NCBI GenBank assembly: GCA_027559495.1
Contig: JAMXSV010000006.1
Location: forward strand, 496,001-560,000
Reading direction: 5' to 3'
DNA length: 64,000 bases
From: Aurifilum marmelostoma
Lineage: Eukaryota > Ascomycota > Sordariomycetes > Diaporthales > Cryphonectriaceae
A program made the translations under genes and the position numbers. The notes beneath the pieces were generated by a model. The model ran no database searches. It saw only the letters and a program-made list of their open reading frames with translations, and was not told where the DNA came from. This document shows, piece after piece, positions 1-12,859 of this stretch. Each line of letters starts with the position of its first letter. Position 1 is the stretch's first letter.

Positions 1-513
1 AGTGCTGCAGCACAGACTTTCTCTGCAGCTTATTCCCGTCTACGTCACGGTTTATGGTTCGGTTCTTGTCGGGGGGAAGCACGATGATTCTGCAAATCGC
101 GAGAAGTGGCATGACATCCTGACTTCTCTCTCAGCCGCGGCGCAGAATTCTTCTCCGATAAAAAAAAGACACCGCACAAAGATTCGGGATGACATAACAA
201 GACTTCTTTTCCTTATTTAGATTCAATCTCCTTCTCGACGATCATCTTCCGAGGTCAGTCTCTTCCCCCACTTTCTACATGTCCTATCAGACCATATTAT
301 CAATACGCTCGATCATCAGCCGCAATCATTAACCATCACCACGCAACAGACAGAGCGACAATATCGCACATCGATTCAACGTCATAAGTTGTAGCACAAC
401 TCTATACACGCGCACCGGCCACAGTCTTCAACCCCGAATCGATCACCCCTTCATCACTTTCTTCCGACTTCCTCCCCCCCCCCCTTTCAAAACCATCGAA
501 AGAACCGCCCACC
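1..513. other. Left-edge intergenic / 5' flank of rcf2
   Basis: No gene is supported here. The only open frame (2-220) is short, shows no recognisable motif and lacks convincing coding character. From about 210 onward the sequence becomes pyrimidine-rich, ending in a C-rich stretch at about 473-487 just before the rcf2 start codon. This is typical of fungal promoter/5'UTR sequence. Confidence 0.5.
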
Positions 514-1339
514 ATGAAGGTCATCAGCAAAGAAGAAGAACAAGCCCACTACAACGAAGTCCTCAAGGGCGGTGCAGTAGGAGGCAGCATTGGTCTCGGC
601 GTCGGCCTCGCAGGCGTAGTCCTCGCCTCCCGCCGCTACGCCGCCTTCCGTAGCCTGACCGTTCCCTTCCGGACATTTCTCGTCTCCTCCGCGGCCACTT
701 TCGGCGCCATTACCACCGCCGAGCGATACTCGATCGCCTTCCAGCGTGCAAAGGATCCCATGAACTTCTACAAGGATGAGACCCAGCGCGCGCTCGAGAC
801 CGCCCGCCACAGCGACGCCAGCGACACCAAACGCTTCATGGAGTGGGGGCGCGAGAACCGCTACACCATCGTCACCGTCTCGTGGATAGCCGCCATGGGT
901 ATCGCCCTCACAATCGTTGGCCGCAACCGCTATCTCAGCACCGCGCAGAAGCTCGTCCAGGCCCGTGTCTATGCTCAGGGGCTCACGCTGGCCGTGCTGA
1001 TCGCAACCGCCGCCTTTGAGACCAGCGATGCGCGCAGCGGAAAGGGTCGCTGGGAGACGGTGCTTGTTGTGGACCCCAATGATCCCAAGCACGAGCACCT
1101 GATCGAGAAGAAGGTCCACAAGGAGGAGTACGAGGGTCAGGACCTCTGGAAAGGTAAGGACTGGCCTATATGTGGTTCCATCTAAGTTCACAATAATAGA
1201 GATGGTGGTGAATGATTTCTGACCTGCTCGCTTTACAGACATGGTCGCCGCCGAGGAGCGCCGCATCCAGAAGCAGCAGCAAGAGCGTGCTGCTGCTCAG
1301 CCCAAGGAGAGCAAGCCTGCTGCCGAAACCTCGAACTAG
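514..1339 (+). CDS. rcf2: Respiratory supercomplex factor 2-like HIG1-domain protein
   Basis: Two exons, 514-1153 and 1239-1339, give 246 aa. The intron (GTAAGG...TTTACAG) is in phase 1, and the unspliced frame runs into a stop. The C-terminal half holds a HIG1 domain: a transmembrane segment at about residues 112-130, then an R-Y-L...QKLVQARVYAQG signature (about 138-155), then a second hydrophobic segment. An earlier hydrophobic, Gly/Ala-rich segment lies at about 20-40. Yeast Rcf2 has a similar length and layout. In that family the protein sits in the mitochondrial inner membrane and modulates cytochrome oxidase and III-IV supercomplexes. The tail is charged and Gln/Glu-rich. The start has a good context (cccaccATG). 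The family call is solid; Rcf2 rather than another HIG1 paralogue is inferred from length and the N-terminal extension. Confidence 0.8.
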
Positions 1340-2242
<903 letters not shown>

Positions 2243-4039
2243 TTAGACGTCAATCTGGAAATGGCTGATCTGCGAGTAGTATGCATGAACTGCCATCTCT
2301 AGTACCCACACGTCACCAAACACCTCACCGCCGTCGAAGCCGCCTATGGTCAGCAGGCGGCTGTCGTGCAGGACGGTGCCGTGGTAGCCTCTCCCGCTGG
2401 GTGGAAGTCCGTAGACCTTGCGCTTGTCCCAGGTCATCTGGACCAGATTGAGGAGCAGCACGTCATTGGAGTACTCGCTGCCGTCGTGGCCGCCAATGAC
2501 AAAGAGATAAGACCCCACAATGGTGGCCGTGTGGGACAGCCGCCGGAACGCCCCGGACACGGGCGCCGCCTTCCACACGTGCGTCTCGATGTCGTACACC
2601 CACACATCATTGAAGCACTCGCCGCCGTCGGAACCGCCGAAGATGATGAGCTTTCCGTCGACGATGTTGGCCGTGTGGTACCCCCTCGCCTTGGGCCGCA
2701 GGTCCTTACCGCTCCCGATGCCGGCCGTTGTGCCACCACCGGACGCGGTGGTCCTGCCGGGGGAAGGCGTCGGGTTGCTCTCGGTCGGACTGGAGATGAG
2801 CTTCCAGCTCATTTTGGTCAGGTCGCTCACGTCCAGCCGCCAGACATCGTTCAGTGCCCGCACCCCGTCCCCACCGCCAAACACGTAGATGCCATTCTTG
2901 TACAGGCACGCCGTGTGGGCCCTCCTCTTAGAAGGGACGCGGTCGCCCACGATACGCGGCCGGGTCCAGCGAAAGTTGACCGTATCCAACACATAAACAT
3001 CATTGTAGTAGGCTGGTCCGTCACCGCCTCCAAAGATGACAAGCTTCTTGCCGACCGCCGTACACGTCATGGCGCGCAGGGGCACAGGGATCTCGCCAGA
3101 CACGTAGGGCCGCGACCAGTGGAAAGCATCGGCGTCGAGGACGTACAGGTCGTTGAAGCATGATCGGCTGTCGCAGCCGCCAAAAATGTAGACATTGGAG
3201 CCGATGATAGTGGAGGTGTGGGCGCGGAGGGAGGGGTGTCCCCGGCCCGAGACGAGCGCCCGCGACCAGTACATGCCTGATGACGGCGCTGGGGCCACGT
3301 CGGGTCCAGAACTGGGAGAGAGGAGAGGCGGAAAGGGCGTGTAGGCGGCGGAAGAGGCGGCGGCGGAGGAGCGTTTTGTGGATCGCACTGCAGAGCTACG
3401 CTGGGCTGGGGCAACGGTGGTGCTGGTATGTGTGGTGGTAGTAGTGGTGGTCGAGGAGGAGGAGGTGCTCGTGGGCTTGGTATTGCTGCTGCCGCTGCCG
3501 CCGCCGCTCGTGCCGTTGGCGCTGTTGCTGTTTGAAGGGGCGGCGGGGGGCTTTCCCGCTATGGCTGAGGTCGATCGCAGGGCTGCAGGCCGGCGGCCAC
3601 TGTGCCCATCCCTATCCTGTCCTGATGACGACGCGGGCCGATGCGACTCCGCGCCCTGATCGCCGTTCTCTCGCACGCTTGGGTGCCTCACGCTCACGGG
3701 TGGTACACCCTTGGGAGAACTCGTCTGTGAGGAGGAAGAAGAATGAGGAGGATTGTTGTTGGTCACAGCCGAGGCTGCCCTCTGCCGGATGGTCAGATCG
3801 GATGTGGAGGGTTTCCGCCTCGAGGTCGAGCTCCTGGAGGCGAGGTGACCCGGGGTATGGCTCCTTGGTACTGGGGGTATTGACTCGGTAGCGATGTCTC
3901 TGGAGAAGGAGACTGCTGCAGCAGATGTAGGGTCTGTAGGCGAAGGTATCGAGATCTTCTGAGAGCGGATCGTCTTGGTGGTAAGTGGTGAGGCTTCTCT
4001 GTCGATGTTGTCTCTGGTCTTGGCCGTCTGGTCAGCCAT
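2243..4039 (-). CDS. Kelch-repeat beta-propeller protein
   Basis: Single exon of 598 aa. Residues about 1-240 are low-complexity: rich in Ser/Thr/Pro/Ala, with a Ser/Thr run near 190-205, and probably disordered. Residues about 250-590 contain six kelch units, each with a double Gly (IFGG, VFGG, IIFGG, VIGG, TIGG) followed by N/D-D-V/L-W/Y-V-L/Y-D. This fits a six-bladed propeller. The protein ends soon after the last blade with a short AVHAYYSQ-type tail. The start at 4039 has a strong context (CCACCATGG). The propeller is probably a protein-binding scaffold. It is much shorter than the cell-end kelch proteins Tea1/KelA and lacks their long coiled coil, so I do not assign that name. Confidence 0.85.
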   Translation of the reverse strand: MADQTAKTRDNIDREASPLTTKTIRSQKISIPSPTDPTSAAAVSFSRDIATESIPPVPRSHTPGHLASRSSTSRRKPSTSDLTIRQRAASAVTNNNPPHSSSSSQTSSPKGVPPVSVRHPSVRENGDQGAESHRPASSSGQDRDGHSGRRPAALRSTSAIAGKPPAAPSNSNSANGTSGGGSGSSNTKPTSTSSSSTTTTTTTHTSTTVAPAQRSSAVRSTKRSSAAASSAAYTPFPPLLSPSSGPDVAPAPSSGMYWSRALVSGRGHPSLRAHTSTIIGSNVYIFGGCDSRSCFNDLYVLDADAFHWSRPYVSGEIPVPLRAMTCTAVGKKLVIFGGGDGPAYYNDVYVLDTVNFRWTRPRIVGDRVPSKRRAHTACLYKNGIYVFGGGDGVRALNDVWRLDVSDLTKMSWKLISSPTESNPTPSPGRTTASGGGTTAGIGSGKDLRPKARGYHTANIVDGKLIIFGGSDGGECFNDVWVYDIETHVWKAAPVSGAFRRLSHTATIVGSYLFVIGGHDGSEYSNDVLLLNLVQMTWDKRKVYGLPPSGRGYHGTVLHDSRLLTIGGFDGGEVFGDVWVLEMAVHAYYSQISHFQIDV

Positions 4040-5352
4040 GGTGGATAGGGACGGGCCTAGGCTTCATCAGCACGGGGGCGAAGGGTTGCTGCAGAGATTC
4101 TGTCGCTAGGGATAGGGTGCTGTCGGCAGAGAAGATCAGAGGAGGAGAGGTGCGGGTGATGGTGGAGCGGGAGGGGCGGAAATCGAGAGGAGGACAAGGA
4201 GAGAGAGAGTTGAGAGTTGCATGAAGTTGAAGCAAGCCAGGGTCGAGAAAGGGAACGCGCAGTTGTACTGTACTACTCTCACTATAAAGTAGGCGCTTCT
4301 ACAGTGGTCAGCGGGATGGGGCCCGTCATGGGCTGACCCCTGATAGCCGGGCCCAGGAATGCCCAATGCGTTTTACCTGTGCAGTAGCCTCCGTAGCACC
4401 GGGCAGTAGGTGGTAAGTAGTACATGGCAGACCGTGGTACATACATGTAGTACGTGCTACAGTCGTATTAAGGGTCAGAACTTTAGATCGACATCTCTTT
4501 TGCTCCGTATTCCTCTGACGAATCCTTCTGCCTTTTTTTTTTTTTTGCCTCTAAAGATGATCTTCTCACAAAAGCATATTCCACAGTGATGCTATCATCG
4601 GCAATACTTTCAGAAGCAGCCTTAGAGTACTCCGTAGCACATACAGTTGAAACAAGCAGGTACAACTTGGCCTGGAAAAAACACGAACTGAGAATGCTGA
4701 TTGTACAATTACCAGTGGCATTGTTCTAAGAACTAATCCTTACACACGGCAAGGCAGATCACACGTGCCTCTGTCAGATCCTAAAAGGTAGCCATCCCCT
4801 CTATGCCCCCGATGCCGTGCAAGATCGCTGGTCAGTTGGGCTGACTGTGACGTGTAGATCATCAGTCTCATAGCCCCCTTCAAGCCTCAACCCACAAGCC
4901 TAGCGTGCTGCTGCTGTAAAGTGTTGGGCGCTATGGTACCTGAGAGACCCACAGCTGCATGCCCTGATCCCCCCTCTCCTCCTAGCGCCCTGCTGCTGGT
5001 CTACTTGCCCAGCAGTCGGGCCAGCAGGGCAACCCTGAGCCCCACAGCGGCTGCGGGGTGGTTGTCTGCAGCAGTCAAGGTGCAGCTGCAGGAGATGGGG
5101 CGGTACCACAGTACCGTACACACTAAAATATAGCACTACATTCAGAGTACATCATCCATCGTACAGGGGGCAGGCATCTGAAAAACTTCACCCAGGGAAT
5201 TCTGTTCCCGCTGGCTCAGGACAGAGATTACTGAACAGCCACCACCAAATAAAGAAGAAAGCAAGGAAAAAGGGGGGGGAAATACCAACAAGTGAGCAGA
5301 AGCTTCAAGAACAGCTCAGTGTTGCCATTCATCCAACCATCAATCGGCCAGT
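4040..5352. other. Divergent intergenic region, kelch gene / dus3
   Basis: No coding region is supported. Near 4385-4480 and 5095-5130 there are clusters of GTAC-containing palindromic words. A GC-rich block lies at about 4900-5100 and a T15 tract near 4530. It presumably holds both promoters. No intact transposon ends are seen. Confidence 0.45.
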
Positions 5353-7728
5353 ATGGAGGAGCCCAACGGTAATCAGCACAGTCACAAGCGGCACCTCGAC
5401 GATGAGAGCAGTTCTGAGGCCAAAAGGGCGAAGACGGACACCCAAAACGGTGAACAACAAAGTGCTCCGGTCGGAGAAGACACACTCCAGGCGACTGAGT
5501 CCGAGGTGCCGTCCGAGAACAGAACCCAGGATGGTGATCTGACTCCGACAACCCTGCCCAAGGGCACAGCACCAGTCAAGCAAGAGTAAGTCGAGCTCAC
5601 ATGCAAGCCAGACTACTACATGCAACGCAAAGAAGACCCTGCTGATACAGGACCAAGGTATCTGATCAAGGCCGCCAACCGTGTCGTGGAGGGAGACGGC
5701 GAGGTCGACGACGATGCTGCAGAGGCCAAGACGACCGACCCTCGAGATCGCGGTCGGGATACCGGCAACGAGAGGGGCAGCAAGAAGAACAAGAAGCAGC
5801 GCGGTGTCAACGAGAAGCGCGACTTTGGCCGCTCTCAAGACGCCAAGGGCCTCTGTCATTCGCGTGCCTTCACCGACGAGAACTCTCCCCGCGAGTGCAG
5901 GTTCGACAAGGACGGTCACCGCTGTAATCTTCACCACAACCTACGCGAGTACCTCGCAGAGGGCCGGCGCCCTGACCTCGAGGTGCTCGGCGGGAAGTGT
6001 CCCATCTTTGAGGCCTCTGGAGACTGCCCCATGGGATGGAAGTGTCTCTTCGTCAAGTCTCACTCGACGGAGGTGACACACCCGGACGGCACAAAGGAGT
6101 TGGTATTGATCAAGGATCTCGAGCGCAAGAAGGTCACTATGGGTGAGGAGGACGGCTTCCCTGGCGTCGTCAACAACGTGCCAACACACAAGAAGATTGA
6201 GCTGTCAAGAAAGAGGTACGACTTCTCAAAATCGCAGGCGTACGTCGAGTGGCTGGAGAAGGATACCGGCCTCATGCGCAAAGTCTTCAACACCAAGCAG
6301 GAGGATGGAGGCGGTAAAACACAGAACGAAAAGGTGCAGGAATATCGGGCCGAGTTTATCGACCCGCCATTCAAGCCGTCGGAAAAGCGACGCGTCTACT
6401 TTGGCCGCGAGACCCCGGTCCTTGCACCTCTCACCACCCAAGGCAACCTGCCTTTTCGCCGACTGTGTGTTGAGCTCGGCGCGGGGCTGACGTACTCGGA
6501 GATGGCTGTCGGTCTGCACACCCTGCAGGGGCAGAAGCATGAGTGGGCTCTGCTCAAGGCTCACGAGTCTGAAGCCAAACCTCCACGTTTCGAGAACCCC
6601 AGCGCCGCACCTGCAGGCTACGACAACTCGCGAGATCTCAAGTTTGCCGCACAGATCGCTGCCAATCAGCCATGGATCGCCCTCAAGACCACCCAGGCCC
6701 TCGCCGAGACTCTCCCCCACCTCCGTCTCGTGGATCTCAACTGCGGGTGTCCCATCGACATGGTCTTCAAGCAGGGTGCTGGCTCGGCGCTCCTCGACGC
6801 GCCCGCCAAGCTGGAGCGCATGATCCGCGGCATGAACGCCGTCTCGGGCGAGGTGCCCATCACCTGCAAGCTACGCCTGGGCGTCAAAGACGGCAAGCCA
6901 ACCGCGCAAAAGATCATCGAGCGTCTCGCATTTGGCGAGTCCGAGACCAGCAGCGCGCTGGGCGCCCCCGGCTGCGCAGCCATCACCCTGCACGGCCGCT
7001 CCCGCCAGCAACGCTACCGATCCGCCGCGGACTGGGAGTACATTGCTAACTGCGCCGCCATGATCCAGCAGTACAAGGAGGAGAAGGCCGCGCGCACCGA
7101 CACCGTGCGCGAGCCCGACGCCAGCACGCTGGCCAACGGCGAGAAGATGTTCTTTGTCGGCAATGGCGACTGCTATTCGCACGTCGACTACTTTGACCAC
7201 ATCGACAATGCGCGCGTAGACACGGTCATGATTGCGCGCGGCGCGCTGATCAAGCCCTGGATCTTTGAGGAGATTGAGAAGGGCCAGTACCTGGACAAGT
7301 CGGCCAGCGAGCGTCTGTCGTACGTAGAAAAGTTTGCCCGCTACGGCATCGAGTGCTGGGGCAGCGATGAGATGGGCATCGGGGCCACGCGCAAGTTCCT
7401 GCTCGAGTACCTCAGCTTTACTCACCGATATGTTCCCATCGGCGTGCTCGAGCACCTTCCGCCCAAGATCAATGACCGCCCGCCTGCGTACAGGGGCAGA
7501 GACGACCTCGAGACGCTCCTTGCGAGTAACAACTACAAGGACTGGATCAAGATCAGGTAAGTTTAACAAGATGAAGGGAAGGAGGAAGCATTTTCTTCAC
7601 AGATTAAAAGCACACATGACTGACTCTTTTCGTCTGATAGTGAGATGTTCCTGGGCCCAGCACCGGGCGGCTTCAAGTTCGAGCCAAAACACAAGTCGAA
7701 TGCATATGAGGTCGAAGCTGAGGGTTAG
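5353..7728 (+). CDS. dus3: tRNA-dihydrouridine(47) synthase Dus3
   Basis: Three exons, 5353-5585, 5658-7556 and 7641-7728, give 739 aa. Dus3 reduces uridine 47 in the tRNA variable loop using FMN and NAD(P)H. After a charged N-terminus comes the family's conserved V-K-Q-E-Y-L-I element, then two CCCH zinc fingers (about residues 150-215, the second starting CPIFEASGDCP). The TIM-barrel synthase domain runs from about 330, with the FMN-binding APLTTQGNLPFRR start, the catalytic-Cys motif DLNCGCP, and CKLRLG. Exon 3 supplies the C-terminal MFLGPAPGGFKFEPKHKSNAY. Intron 1 is odd: only an AAG acceptor at 5657 keeps the frame and the conserved KQEYLI join, although a CAG lies 7 nt upstream at 5650. 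Using the CAG would frameshift the protein. Confidence 0.93.
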
Positions 7729-8389
7729 ACCCAGCGGCTGCTGGAGAAGCCAGCGTGGGAATGCAATATCAGGATTACTTCTTCAACGCCGCAAGCTTAG
7801 GAAGGATAAAAGACAACAGATAAGGCAGACAAATGACTGTGAGCTGCGTCACAGCGAAGCAGACAACAGATAGACAAGGTATTAGTCCGGTCACAACATA
7901 TTCGAGGACAATTGAACAAATCGATCCCATTCACGTCCTTCGCCAATAAACGAGAGAAAATAAAGACAGAGCACTACATAAGCCTTCATTCTCTCTCATT
8001 CAGCTGGGTCAGAGGAAGCGAATACGGTCTCAAGGAAGTCAATTTGTTCGGGCCTTGCTTTTCTCATCACTTTGAATATTGCTTTGCCGCAAATCGCCCG
8101 AAGCTTGCTGGAACATACAAACACCTTCGTCTCTACCCTTTTTGACATTTCATGTGCAGAAATGATCTGTACAGAAGATCTCTTGAATATGACAGTAAAT
8201 CACACAAAATATTAGACACAGCCTTGCGGTCTGTGACGGAAAGGGGTGAATACAGCAGGTCATCAACATCAGGAACTGATACTGTATAGCACAATTTTAC
8301 GTCAGAAAGCATTCATTCATATGCTACCGAGGTACCATCACCACGACCTTCCTTTTGAAACAGAGACCATTCAGTAGTTTTCATACCGA
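7729..8389. other. Convergent 3' region, dus3 / AAA ATPase
   Basis: Shared 3' flank of two convergent genes. No coding or RNA feature is recognised. Confidence 0.5.
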
Positions 8390-11115
8390 TCATTCGAGAT
8401 GCATATAGTGCATGTCCATGTCTTCCGCCTCGTCACTGCGCCTGTCCCCTTCGCCCTCCTCATCGTCATCGCCATCGCCCTCATTGTCATCATGGCTCCT
8501 CCTCCTCCTCCTCCTCATGAGGAACTCCTTGAAGCCCCTGCTCATCTTGACGACCTGGCGCAGGTGCTTCTCGGAAATACCAGTCTTCTCAAGACCGTCC
8601 TCCGCGGCCTCGGTCTCGGCAAGCGCCACGGCCGTCTGCAGCGCATTGCGAATCTCCCGTCCGTTCCACTTCAGCTCACCCACCTCACTAGCCGCACCAC
8701 GCTCAGAGTAAATATACTCCCTGGCGCTGGCCTGGACAAAGACCTTGCCGGCACTGTCCCGCTCGAGGCGGTCAAAGTTGTTGGCCCAGATGCGCCTGCG
8801 GTCCTCGTCCGTCAGACGCCTGTAGTGCAGCGCCACGTGGATGCGGCTGGTGAAAGCTGGGTCGAAGGAGCCGACGCGGTTGGTGGTGAGGAAGAGCACG
8901 CCGCGGTAGTACTCGAGAGCACGCAGGAAAACGCTGACGAGGGCGTTGCGGCGCAGGTCGCGCGGGCGGCGGCGCTCGAGGTAGACGTCGGCCTCGTCCA
9001 GCAGCACCAGTGCGCCGTAACGCTCGCCCAGGGTGAGAAAGTAGGACAGGTTGCGCTCCTCGTTGGGCGTTGCCAGGTCGCCGCTGGTGATGGACAGCAA
9101 GGGGCGGCGTGCGAGCTCGGCCACGCACTCGGCAGTGCAGGTCTTGCCTACGCCAGGGCTGCCGTGGAGGAGGAAGATGCGACCCTCGCCCTTGTTGCGG
9201 ACAAAGTCGTTGGGCCAGGGGGAGACCCTGCCGTCGGTGGAGGCGAACTTGCCGATCAGGGCCTTGACGGTGAGCTTGACGCCGGGATCAAGGACGAGGT
9301 ACTTGAAGGCCTCGGTGTCGCACCTCACTTCGGCCAGGCGGTCGACGCAGACATGGCCCCAGCGGCGGTCCGAAAGGATCAGGGCTGGTATATCAGGGGC
9401 ACAGGCGAGGAAGTATAGCTCGTTGCGTGGCGGCTCGTTCTCGAGCGGGTTACGCTTCTCAAAGTCTGCAAACGGGCCTGGCGTTCCAGTACGGTCTGGA
9501 TTCTGCTGCGTACACACGTCGCAGGTGCACTGAGGACTAAACTGCGGCAGAAGACCCAGGACTCGGCCTCTGGGCTGCGGCAGGCGTGGGTTTTGATATG
9601 GATAGTGTCGTGCGTGGAGAACAGGTCCTTGATGGGAAAAGCGACCGTGGCCCTCGGCATCAACAATGACACGTCCGTTCAGCTAACCAACGACGGCTGT
9701 CAGCAAGATGGAATATGTGAATTGGATCTTCTCTTCGTGGGGGGAGGGGGGGAGGGACAAGGTGCGGGATGAAACTTGTTTGATGACCGTAAGGGGAGAG
9801 AAGACAAACTTACATGACCGGCTCTACAATCGGCTTCATCCACCAATGGGCCTTCATATTCCTTATACGAGGGCCGCTTGACCAGCTCCCAGTACAGCTT
9901 ACCCATCTCGATTTGTTTCTGAGCCATGGTGAGACCACCCTGCAGGGTCAGGTCTTCCGGGAAAAAGGCAGCAGGAACAACAACCAGACTGTGCAAGGTC
10001 TGCTCGCCGGGAAAGGGGGCAATATTGAACGAGCTAGGGTTGCGGTGCATACGCTCCGAACGGTATCGAATGTTCCAACAGCGGATCTTGTATTTGTTCA
10101 CCTTGCCGCCGTATCCCCAGTGACTGGGGATGACTTTGTCAATGACGAACGCCGTCCAGACATCGTGGACCTTATGGTACACCACCTCGCCTGGCCTGAA
10201 CACGAGCCAGAGCCACTCAAAGGTCGCGACGGGCGGGCTTCTCTTGTGGCGGGCCTCTTCCTCGCGAATCAGGCTGCCGTAGGTCTTATCGAGGTAGTCG
10301 AGGAGCACGTCGATGTGCTTGACTGTGGTGGCCGCGTACTCGTCGTCGTGGAAGACGGGCTGCGCGGTGCGGTGGTGGGACAAGGCCGAGCGGTAGTGTA
10401 TGAGCGGGTAGTAAGGCGCCTCGATAGTGACTGTATTTCCAAGGAAGTCTGTACCCGGGTAGGAACCGATGACGGCGTTGAAAGCAGCGATCAAGTGCTT
10501 GGAATGGACAACCATGCTGTTTACAAGGTTAGCATTGTACCCATGAGTCACATGGACACTGGACATACTGGTCTCTGCCGGCTTTCTTGATGTAGCTGCA
10601 TGTCTTCTGGGTCTCGCTGCTGCTGTCCTCGTCGCTGTCGCTGACAAGGCTTACACTATCCGAGCTCGAGGCACGCCCATCAATCTCCACCATGTTGCTT
10701 CGCTTCTTGATGGTCTCCACTGTGGTGATGATCTCCAGAACGGGCTGTGCGGTGGCACTATTGGCCGTCTGGTCCGAAGAAGCCTCTTCCGCATGATAAA
10801 GCGGTTTGTCACTCTCTCGGGCTAACATGGTCGAGGAGTCAAGTATTAGCAAATTCATATTCACTATCTTCTAATAAATATTCATCAACCAAAGGGGAAC
10901 ATACATTCGATGATGTTGCCGTTGACGCCTTTGTACTGCAGAACGTAGCGGATATCCGGCACTTGGGGGCTAGGCTTGTCCTGCTTCTTTTCTATAACAT
11001 CAGCCCGGGCTGTAGCCTCATTGTTGTCGACATCCTCGAAGCTGGTGATGGAGTTGCTTCCATCTCCGAAGTGGCTAGGATCTGGTCGGTGTGCTCTAAC
11101 GTTGTTGTCAGACAT
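8390..11115 (-). CDS. AAA-family ATPase with DUF7025-like N-terminal region
   Basis: Four exons on the minus strand (11115-10905, 10821-10569, 10516-9814, 9682-8390) give 819 aa. Introns 1 and 2 have GTATGT donors and TGCTAAT/TGCTAAC branch points, and all phases agree. The first ~150 residues are acidic and disordered. The next ~300 (HLIAAFNAVIGSYPG ... FEWLWLVFRPG ... NGRVIVDAEG) resemble the DUF7025-type module of fungal AAA proteins. The C-terminal AAA domain has Walker A GSPGVGKT, Walker B VLLDEADV, sensor-1 TTNR and arginine-finger-like SRIH. The protein ends in an Arg-rich then Asp/Glu-rich tail. The substrate is unknown. This family is common and expanded in Pezizomycotina. The last exon's apparent first codon is GTG because it is internal, not a start. 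Confidence 0.88.
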
Positions 11116-12859
11116 AGTGTTTTCCGATGATTAGAAGACGTATTCGGTTTTCTAGATGAAGAGGGGTCCGAGACCAAGATGCAAGTCAACTCGAGGAATG
11201 AATCAGAAGGGGAAAAGTGAAGTAATTAACAATAGTGTCCAGTCTGTCAGGTTCGGAGCATCTGTTCTGCACTTTGTACCAAAAACCCGCTCGCCACAAC
11301 CTAAGAGCCTCATTGTCAATGTGGTCACGAGCCCGGACGGGATGGTCAGACCAGTGGCACATCGTGCTCATACCCCGCGTGTCTGCCTGCTGGCAGTGCA
11401 TGGCGATATACATCTCCAGGACAAGGCAAGCAATCAAAAAGCAGTCCAGCCGACGCCAAGAGACTAGCAATCCCGGGACATCGCATCACTGGCGACAAGA
11501 AGCTTATACCGTATCATGATTTTCAGCTTCAGGCAAAGCTGACTGCATGCAGAAGAGCCCGAGACGTATTGGACTGCATCAACGCGGTCCGACGCTGCTG
11601 TGCGCTGGCTTGCGGTGGAGAGAAGGAGAAATCTTGTTGAGTCACGGTGGATCCGAGCATACTAGCCTTGCAAGGTGGTCAAGAGATGCAAGTAGGGATA
11701 TGTCGAGGATTATTCAGTCCTGCACTCCAAGCGCCAGTGATCATCGATTTGGTCTGAGAAAAGTGCCGATGAGGCGCTGATGTACTACAGTTCAATAGTA
11801 CTACCACTACTAATGGTGTCTTGTAGAACGATTTAACACGTACGTGATCAGATGCTGATTGACACGCAGTGCATGCATCGTACCATTTCGAGGTTGTGGT
11901 GCACTTAGAAAGAATTTTGAAAGAGACAATAAAGGAAGATGGAAATTGTCAACAAGAACTGAAAGCCATGCACCAGCCAGCTTCGGCTCGACACAGCCGG
12001 AAAAGCTCAAAATTAGGCCCATTGGATGTTGTATTGTAGCTGGGCCGGGGCCGGGGGGGTCTAGTGCCTGGCTCCCGAGACTAGGGACGGTGGTGGCAGT
12101 GGGTCGCAACTTCTCTTTCACTCGCAATGATGGTATTGGTGATGATGATGACGATGATGATGATAGTGCCTATGGTGCAAGCGATCCATCAGCAGCTTCC
12201 CTGTAAAAACCGTTGACCATGTTGGTGGCTCCTTCCAAGTGTCTACATACACAGTATATAGTACTAGGTGTATCTTACTAATATTAATCCTGTTATCGCC
12301 AGGCCTGACTCTAGAGCGTCGATATCTCCAAGGGTCTTTCGATCTACACAGCATCTTCCCCTCCCCCATTTCCCGACTGACCCCTGACCGCCATGTCGAC
12401 CTGCCTCAATGGGTATAACCGACCTTCAACCTCGTCCCATCCGAGGAGAACGGAAAAGCAGCCCTTGCCGAACATTCCATGCAGCGCCCCTGGCTTGGGT
12501 TGCATGGTGCCTCTCCGATCACCCTCTGCCAAGGACCAGCTCCCATGTCGTTAAACCGATAAGAGCAGGAGAGACGTGCATGATGTTGCCGATAACATGC
12601 AGTGATTACACCATCGTCATGATGAACGCCACGGACTGGGGGGGAGAAGAAGCCAGTGAATACGAGGACGAGAACGAGGGGGGGATCTAGATGGGGTATA
12701 TAAAGGAGAAGACTGCACTCGCGCCCTTGCCGTGTTTGTTTATCATGATGCTGGTCACGAAGCTCAAGGGTCTCAACCTCAGAAGAGAGAGATCACGTCT
12801 TTTCTCCCCGAGACTCTAGACCTGCTCTCATCACTGCGGCAGAGTTGAAGCCCATCATC
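11116..12859. other. Intergenic region upstream of the S53 protease
   Basis: About 1.7 kb without a supported gene. Open frames in it are short, overlap on both strands and lack motifs. It contains a short GAT/ATG-repeat patch near 12127-12165 and the TATA element listed separately. Confidence 0.5.
12697..12704 (+). promoter_or_regulatory. TATA box of the S53 protease gene
   Basis: TATATAAA in a GC-rich setting about 156 nt upstream of the start codon at 12860. This is a plausible core promoter for an inducible secreted protease. Confidence 0.6.

Noticed and set aside
487..1266. 259-codon antisense frame opposite rcf2
   Set aside because: Shadow of a GC-rich coding region. The plus-strand frame has a clear family match and a proper intron.
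2366..3163. 265-codon plus-strand frame inside the kelch gene
   Set aside because: Antisense shadow of the kelch repeats; no domain, while the minus strand shows six kelch units.
2243..4039. Naming the kelch protein Tea1/KelA
   Set aside because: It is far shorter than those proteins and lacks the long C-terminal coiled coil.
8399..9418. 339-codon plus-strand frame opposite the AAA ATPase
   Set aside because: Shadow; the minus strand carries Walker A and B motifs in a spliced, phase-consistent gene.
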